Below are positions 15,022-19,757 of a DNA stretch of 19,757 bases, in pieces (position 1 is the first letter of the stretch; each line of letters begins with the position of its first letter). The stretch spans positions 1-19,757 of the forward strand of contig JABWCP010000038.1 of the NCBI GenBank assembly GCA_013360215.1, read 5' to 3'. A program made the position numbers and the translations under genes. The notes beneath the pieces are model-generated. The model made no database searches, was not told where the DNA came from, and was given only the letters and a program-made list of their open reading frames with translations. The stretch is from a bacterium. GTDB lineage: Bacteria > CLD3 > SB21.

Positions 15022-17598
15022 TCATACCGATAATGTTCGTTTGGTTTCTACGCGTTCGTAGCACTCGACGACATCACCGGATTTGATATCATTGTATCCG
15101 TCAATGGTAAGACCGCACTCAAATCCCTGCGCAACTTCGCGGGCATCGTCTTTGAAACGCTTGAGTGATGAAAGTTTACCCTCATATACAACTTCGCCGT
15201 TGCGCAGAAGACGTATGGGCTGTGTACGATTGACTTTTCCGTCCACCACATAACAACCGGCAACCGTACCCACCTTGGATATTTTGAAAATTTCACGTAT
15301 TTCGACCATACCTGTGATTTTAATTTCATAATCCGGTTCAAGCATACCTTCGAGCGCTTTGCGGATATCTTCGATACAGTCGTAAATAATGTTGTAATAG
15401 CGTATATCTATGTTTTCACGCTCGGCCAGTTTACGCGCATTGAGATTGGGGCGAACGTGGAAGCCGATGATGATCGCTCCGGAGGCCGATGCGAGTAACA
15501 CATCTGATTCGGTAATTACGCCGACGCCGCGGTGAATGATATTGACCTTCACTTCGGGTGTACTGAGGCGTTGAATCGAATCACTGAGTGCTTCGACGGA
15601 ACCATCCACGTCGCCTTTGAGTACGATCGCCAAATCCGATACTTTGCCGTCGCGCACTTGTTTAGAGATTTCATCCAGGGTAAGGAATTTGACGCGGCGA
15701 TGGTCCTGCTCGCGCTTGAGCTGATGCCGTTTTGTGGCGATGTTACGGGCAATACGTTCGTTGGAGGTAACAACCAATTTATCCCCGGCTTGGGGCAAAC
15801 CGTCAAAACCGATCAACTGCACCGGTGTTGAAGGACCGGCGGCTTTTACCGAATTACCGCGTTCATCAAACATAGCTTTCACACGACCGTAATAAATACC
15901 GCAAATAAACGGATCGCCGATGTGTAGAGTACCTGACTCGACCAGCGCTGTGGCCGTCGCTCCGCGTCCTTTGTCCAATTGTGACTCCACAATGGTACCT
16001 TTCGCGCGGCATTCTACTTTCGCTTTGAGTTCCAAAACATCCGCTTCGAGGAGAATCTTCTCCAACAATGTATCTACGTGTAAGCCTTTTTTAGCGGAGA
16101 TTTCCACGCATTGGTATTTACCGCCCCAATCTTCGACAAGAATATTTTTTTCAGAAAGTTGCGTTTTAATACGCATGGAATTGGCTTCAGGCTTATCAAT
16201 CTTGTTAATCGCAATAATGATAGGTACGCCCGCGGCTTGCGCGTGATTAAGCGCTTCCACCGTTTGAGGCATGACATTATCGTCGGCCGCGACGACGATC
16301 ACGACGATATCCGTAACCTGTGCACCGCGCGCACGCATTGCGGTAAAAGCTTCGTGACCCGGTGTATCCAAAAATGTGATTTTTCGACCTGAAGACAGCG
16401 TAACTTCGTAAGCACCGATATGTTGGGTGATCCCACCTGCTTCGCCGGCTACGACGTTCGCCTTACGTATATAGTCAAGAAGTGATGTTTTACCGTGATC
16501 AACGTGACCCATGATCGTCACGATCGGCGCACGGGTTGATTCCGGTACATCTTCCTGCTCTTCCAACTCTTCAATTTCATTTTCCTCGAACTCTTTGACT
16601 TGCTCGACATCGTATCCGAATTCACCCGCTACGAGCGTAATGGTATCCATATCCAGGCGTTGATTGATAGAAACCATCAATCCAAGCTGGAGACAGGTTT
16701 TAATAATTTCGCCTACAGCCACATCCATCATATCGGCTAATTCGTGCGCCGAAAGGTATTCATGCACACGAATCACATTACGTTCTTCTTCGGACTCTGC
16801 CGCTTCGGCTTCTCTTTCTTCGCGTTTTTGCTTACGCCGTTTTTGACGCTCTTCGCCGGCCGTGCGCGAATCATCCATCTTAGCCATCGTTTCACGGATA
16901 GCCGCTTCGACGTCTTTTTCGTCTATCTTATTTTTCTTCTTCTTTTTCTTTTTATTATTCTTACCGCCTTTTTCTTCGACCACTAAAACTTCAGGCTCCG
17001 CTTCACCTTCTTCTTTGCCACCCTTCTTCTTTTTACGACGCGGGTCAGTTTCGTCTTTCATCGCTTGTTTTTCAAGCTGTTGGCGCGCTTTTTCAAACGC
17101 AAGCTTAAATTCCTCGATGGATTTTTGCGAGGATTTCAGGTTTTCTAGCAGATCAACTTTTTTCTTTTCTGAAGGATGCGTATCCGCGTTTGTATTTTTT
17201 GCTTCAACCGAGATCGTTTCATCGGCAGGCACAGCATGCGGCTCAGCCGACACCGGTTCAGTCTGATGCACTGTTGCGGGTTCTGAAACCTCCTTAACCG
17301 TCTTTTCATCTTTTACGGATTCCGGTTCTAATTCCGGTTCCGGTTTAGGCTCGGATGACAGCTCAAAAATAGACGTTTGTTTTTCGTCTTTTTTCTCTTT
17401 TTTGTCTTTTATTCTCTGATAGGTATCGGCGTGTTTTTTCTCTTTGGAAAACTTAGCCATTACCTTCTCGATCATTTCCTCATCGAGCCCGCTCATGTGA
17501 TTTTTTACTTCTTTGAAGCCGCTCTTTTGAAGAAATGTTACGATTTCCTGATGGCTTACCAAAAGCTCTTTGGCAAGCTGAAATACTTTTTTGGACAT
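15022..17598 (-). CDS. infB: Translation initiation factor IF-2
   Basis: IF-2 is the GTPase that brings fMet-tRNA to the 30S subunit and promotes subunit joining. At 858 residues the protein is full length. Residues 1-50 contain the small IF2_N fold, and 60-275 form a long low-complexity charged linker, including a run of seven lysines at 216-222. A second IF2_N-like fold follows (about 276-335). The G domain has GHVDHGKT (364-371), GGIT (388-391), DTPGH (411-415), NKID (465-468) and SAK (501-503), followed by the beta-barrel and C-terminal tRNA-binding domains. It lies 29 bases after nusA in the conserved order. Family identity is certain; only the linker is species-specific. Confidence 0.98.
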   Translation of the reverse strand: MSKKVFQLAKELLVSHQEIVTFLQKSGFKEVKNHMSGLDEEMIEKVMAKFSKEKKHADTYQRIKDKKEKKDEKQTSIFELSSEPKPEPELEPESVKDEKTVKEVSEPATVHQTEPVSAEPHAVPADETISVEAKNTNADTHPSEKKKVDLLENLKSSQKSIEEFKLAFEKARQQLEKQAMKDETDPRRKKKKGGKEEGEAEPEVLVVEEKGGKNNKKKKKKKNKIDEKDVEAAIRETMAKMDDSRTAGEERQKRRKQKREEREAEAAESEEERNVIRVHEYLSAHELADMMDVAVGEIIKTCLQLGLMVSINQRLDMDTITLVAGEFGYDVEQVKEFEENEIEELEEQEDVPESTRAPIVTIMGHVDHGKTSLLDYIRKANVVAGEAGGITQHIGAYEVTLSSGRKITFLDTPGHEAFTAMRARGAQVTDIVVIVVAADDNVMPQTVEALNHAQAAGVPIIIAINKIDKPEANSMRIKTQLSEKNILVEDWGGKYQCVEISAKKGLHVDTLLEKILLEADVLELKAKVECRAKGTIVESQLDKGRGATATALVESGTLHIGDPFICGIYYGRVKAMFDERGNSVKAAGPSTPVQLIGFDGLPQAGDKLVVTSNERIARNIATKRHQLKREQDHRRVKFLTLDEISKQVRDGKVSDLAIVLKGDVDGSVEALSDSIQRLSTPEVKVNIIHRGVGVITESDVLLASASGAIIIGFHVRPNLNARKLAERENIDIRYYNIIYDCIEDIRKALEGMLEPDYEIKITGMVEIREIFKISKVGTVAGCYVVDGKVNRTQPIRLLRNGEVVYEGKLSSLKRFKDDAREVAQGFECGLTIDGYNDIKSGDVVECYERVETKRTLSV

Positions 17599-17627
17599 AA
17601 ATCCGCTTTTATGTAGTTAAGAAATAC

Positions 17628-19010
17628 TTATTCATTGGAAGACGTTTCCGTCGCCGGTTGCAGGTTCTCAATAACTGCGGCCAACCGACTGATGGCACGT
17701 TCGGGAATTCCTTCGACGTTTTTGATCTCTTCGATGGAAGCAATATCACCAAGTTTTACGAAACCTGCTACCAGTAATTTTTCGGCTACTGCTTTGGATA
17801 CGCCTCGAACTTCGACGATCAACGAAGCTTCTGTATAAACTTCCGGCTGCGCCTCGGGTTTAGCCTCCGGGCGAACCGTCGGCTTAACAGTAGTTTCACG
17901 AATTGTTTCAGCTTCTGGAGTTTCGTTTTCGTCAACGATCTCGTCCGCTGCTTCTTCGACGTGCGCTTCGCCGCTTAATTCGCTGTATTTAATTGTTTCG
18001 ATTTGAAAGCCGGTCAGACGTGCGGCTAAGTTTATATTTTGACCGAAGCGACCGACCGCGATGGACATCTCATCGTCATTGATAACAGCCAAGGCTTTTT
18101 TGTCGGTGGTATCCACTTCGACACGCAAGGGTTTGGCCGGACTCAACGCGCGAGAAATAAAAATTTCCGCGTCAGGACTCCAACTGACAATATCAATTTT
18201 TTCGTTATTAAGCTCTTTGACAATCGCCTGAATACGTACGCCTTTCATGCCGACACAAGCACCCACCGCGTCAATACGTTTATCGTTTGAAAATACGGCG
18301 ATTTTCGTACGCTCACCCGGATCACGGGCAATAGCTTTGATTTCGATAATACCATCGTATATTTCAGGTACTTCGTTTTCAAACAAACGTTGAAGAAATT
18401 CGGGTTGTGCACGGGATACCACGATACGCGGGCCGCGCGGATCATCCACGACATCTTTGATAACGGCACGCACCGTATCACCGCGTTTGTAACGTTCATT
18501 GGAAATTTGTTCCATTTTGGGCATGATAAGTTCGGTGCGCTCAAAACTGATATAAATTTCATTTTTGTTGATCTGGCGGATCTCACCGACAACGATTTCG
18601 CCGATACGGTTTTTAAATTCGTCCATGATCAGTTTGCGCTCGATGTCTCGTATTTTCTGATTGAGTGTCTGACGTGCACTGATAATAAGACGACGACCGA
18701 AACTTGCCGGATCAATGATATGTACATAATCGTCACCGACTTTCATATCCGGATCCATTTTTTGAGCATCTTCAATGGAAATCTCGGCCACAGGATTTGT
18801 TACCGGATCGGCAACAACAACGTTTTGGTAAATTTCAATTGCCGGTTTGTCTAAGTTAACGATCACATCAAAGTTGTCCGTTGAGCCGTACTTTTTTTTG
18901 ATCATCATTTTAAAAATTTCCTCGATGACCAAATTGAGTTCATCCTTCTCAATGTTTTTTTCACGGGCAATCTGCGTAAACGCATCGACTATCATGCCAC
19001 CGTGTTCCAT
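17628..19010 (-). CDS. nusA: Transcription elongation/termination factor NusA
   Basis: NusA binds RNA polymerase and nascent RNA, modulating pausing, intrinsic termination and antitermination. The 460-residue protein has the N-terminal RNAP-binding domain (1-125), an S1 domain (about 135-200), and two KH domains (about 230-345) including VGMKGVRIQAIVKEL and AVGRFGQNINLAARLTG. An acidic/Pro-Thr linker (350-393) then leads to a C-terminal helix-hairpin-helix domain (about 395-450) with AEKLLVAGF and IASIEEIKNVEGI. The start at 19010 has GGAGG four bases upstream; a second in-frame ATG five codons on is possible. It follows rimP by 59 bases. NusA may also act on the leader terminator of this operon, as reported for B. 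subtilis, but that is inference here. Confidence 0.98.
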   Translation of the reverse strand: MEHGGMIVDAFTQIAREKNIEKDELNLVIEEIFKMMIKKKYGSTDNFDVIVNLDKPAIEIYQNVVVADPVTNPVAEISIEDAQKMDPDMKVGDDYVHIIDPASFGRRLIISARQTLNQKIRDIERKLIMDEFKNRIGEIVVGEIRQINKNEIYISFERTELIMPKMEQISNERYKRGDTVRAVIKDVVDDPRGPRIVVSRAQPEFLQRLFENEVPEIYDGIIEIKAIARDPGERTKIAVFSNDKRIDAVGACVGMKGVRIQAIVKELNNEKIDIVSWSPDAEIFISRALSPAKPLRVEVDTTDKKALAVINDDEMSIAVGRFGQNINLAARLTGFQIETIKYSELSGEAHVEEAADEIVDENETPEAETIRETTVKPTVRPEAKPEAQPEVYTEASLIVEVRGVSKAVAEKLLVAGFVKLGDIASIEEIKNVEGIPERAISRLAAVIENLQPATETSSNE

Positions 19011-19069
19011 GCTGCCTCCGATAAATGGTTCACTATATTAATTTGTTTTCTAATTTATTCTTTTTACAA

Positions 19070-19537
19070 CTACCACTTCAGTTTTATCTTAGCCTGTTTA
19101 ATCTGGCTAAGTTCAATGGTGATATCTGAAGTTTGTTTTTTTGCTAACTGGACTCGAAGCGTAACATTATTATCTCCCACGCCAACCACAGTTCCTTCCA
19201 TTGTTTTATCGCCTTGGTCCGATAAATATGTCATTATTATGGTTCTGCCCATGTTTTTGCGAAATTGCCAATCTTGTGAGATCGGACGCTCCAAACCGGG
19301 AGACGAAACTTCGAGAAGATAATTTTCACCTAAAAAATTTTCCGCATCAAGAACTGTCTCAATTTCACGGCTAAATTCACGACAGCGGTCTATTATTATC
19401 CCTTTTTCACTATCGAGAAATACACGCAACATATAACGACCGGATGTGGATTTCAAATCAATATCCACAATTTTAAATTCAGTATTTTCAATAATTTTAC
19501 TGACTATGTTTCGTATACGCGTTTGTAAATTATTCAC
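19070..19537 (-). CDS. rimP: Ribosome maturation factor RimP
   Basis: RimP assists late 30S subunit assembly. The 155-residue product contains the family signatures: YMLRVFLDSEKGI near residue 35, FSREIETVLDAENFLGENY and YLLEVSSPGLERPI near residue 75, then the C-terminal SH3-like barrel ending in IELSQIKQAKIKLKW. I place the start at GTG 19537 rather than a longer in-frame start at 19639. The longer frame crosses the promoter and the terminator hairpin and has no similarity to RimP. The GTG has no good Shine-Dalgarno, so the exact start is open by a few codons. It is the first gene of the nusA-infB operon, as in most bacteria. Confidence 0.93.
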   Translation of the reverse strand: MNNLQTRIRNIVSKIIENTEFKIVDIDLKSTSGRYMLRVFLDSEKGIIIDRCREFSREIETVLDAENFLGENYLLEVSSPGLERPISQDWQFRKNMGRTIIMTYLSDQGDKTMEGTVVGVGDNNVTLRVQLAKKQTSDITIELSQIKQAKIKLKW

Positions 19538-19550
19538 TTTTATAACTTTA

Positions 19551-19583
19551 TGAAAACAAAAAAGTGGGTCTTGCGAACCCACT
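19551..19583 (-). terminator. Intrinsic-terminator hairpin in the rimP leader (probable attenuator)
   Basis: On the minus strand AGTGGGT (19577-19583) pairs with ACCCACT (19563-19569) around a seven-base loop, followed by TTTTTGTTTTC. It lies between the operon promoter (start near 19604) and the rimP start at 19537, so it can end most transcripts about 50 bases long. That is the geometry of an attenuator rather than of an end-of-gene terminator. Confidence 0.75.
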
Positions 19584-19594
19584 CCGTAATAGGT

Positions 19595-19626
19595 AAAGAA
19601 GCTGTCCGTAAATATAAAGCTTCTTT
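19595..19626. repeat. 9-bp palindrome around the rimP promoter start site
   Basis: AAAGAAGCT at 19595-19603 is repeated as its exact complement AGCTTCTTT at 19618-19626, 14 bases apart. The arms flank the -10 box and predicted start, with half-site centres about two helical turns apart. It could be an operator for a dimeric regulator or an RNA hairpin; only the pairing is seen. Confidence 0.4.
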
Positions 19627-19639
19627 TTACGTAATGCAA
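19611..19639 (-). promoter_or_regulatory. Promoter of the rimP-nusA-infB operon
   Basis: On the minus strand TTGCAT (19634-19639) is followed by 17 bases and TATATT (19611-19616). Start is predicted near 19604, which puts the terminator hairpin about 20 bases into the RNA. No other promoter was seen between it and rimP. Confidence 0.65.
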
Positions 19640-19757
19640 GTATTTTTTGATTCAACTTTGGGAAACGGAAGCAACATCGTACCCCCCTTTGGATAGAAGG
19701 GAAAGAAGGATTGAGATTGGTGATAGAACATTGCAGGAAGTCTTGCGAGCGTAGCGA

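Noticed and set aside
19538-19639. Longer rimP reading frame with an N-terminal extension from 19639
   Set aside because: It crosses the promoter and the terminator hairpin and resembles no RimP N-terminus; the GTG at 19537 fits the family length.
1-19757. CRISPR arrays, phage genes, toxin-antitoxin or defence systems
   Set aside because: No spaced direct repeats and no proteins of these kinds were seen; the window is core housekeeping DNA.

Overview
The window looks like an ordinary chromosomal core region of a free-living bacterium. Every gene I can support is on the minus strand, so the text reads 3' to 5' relative to transcription. The lineage cannot be fixed from this sequence alone. 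The run rimP-nusA-infB-ylxP-rbfA-truB-ribF-rpsO-pnp-M16 protease, the short MerR-like protein, and the tRNA-Gly/tRNA-Thr/tuf order would suit an FCB-group bacterium (Calditrichota, KSB1, Ignavibacteriota or similar). This is inference from gene order and protein style. Base composition is moderate, and no phage, CRISPR, integrase or transposase gene was seen.

Layout, in the direction of transcription from the right-hand end. At 19639-12659 a promoter, then a very short leader with an intrinsic-terminator hairpin, then rimP, nusA, infB, ylxP (DUF503), rbfA, truB and ribF: the translation initiation, ribosome maturation and RNA modification operon. At 12637-12192 rpsO has its own promoter and a striking long-stem terminator. 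At 12174-7331 pnp, an M16 zinc protease and alanine dehydrogenase (ald) follow, closed by a second intrinsic terminator. At 7309-6174 come a small MerR-family regulator and an AT-rich SAM methyltransferase that stands apart from its neighbours. At 6148-690 come a promoter, alaS, a GlmM-type phosphohexomutase with an N-terminal extension, and a secreted two-domain protein. At 471-1 come a promoter, a boxA-like antitermination motif, tRNA-Gly(UCC), tRNA-Thr(GGU) and the first 32 codons of tuf, which runs off the window.

Functionally the window is dominated by the gene-expression machinery: transcription elongation (NusA), initiation (IF2), ribosome assembly (RimP, RbfA, S15), tRNA modification and charging (TruB, AlaS), RNA decay (PNPase) and elongation (EF-Tu). 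No wholly new system is evident. The most interesting signals are regulatory: the promoter-palindrome-attenuator arrangement ahead of rimP-nusA, the boxA-like motif ahead of the tRNA-tuf operon, and the 78-bp inverted-repeat element after rpsO, which could be a small mobile element acting as a terminator. The AT-rich methyltransferase is the best candidate for a transferred gene.
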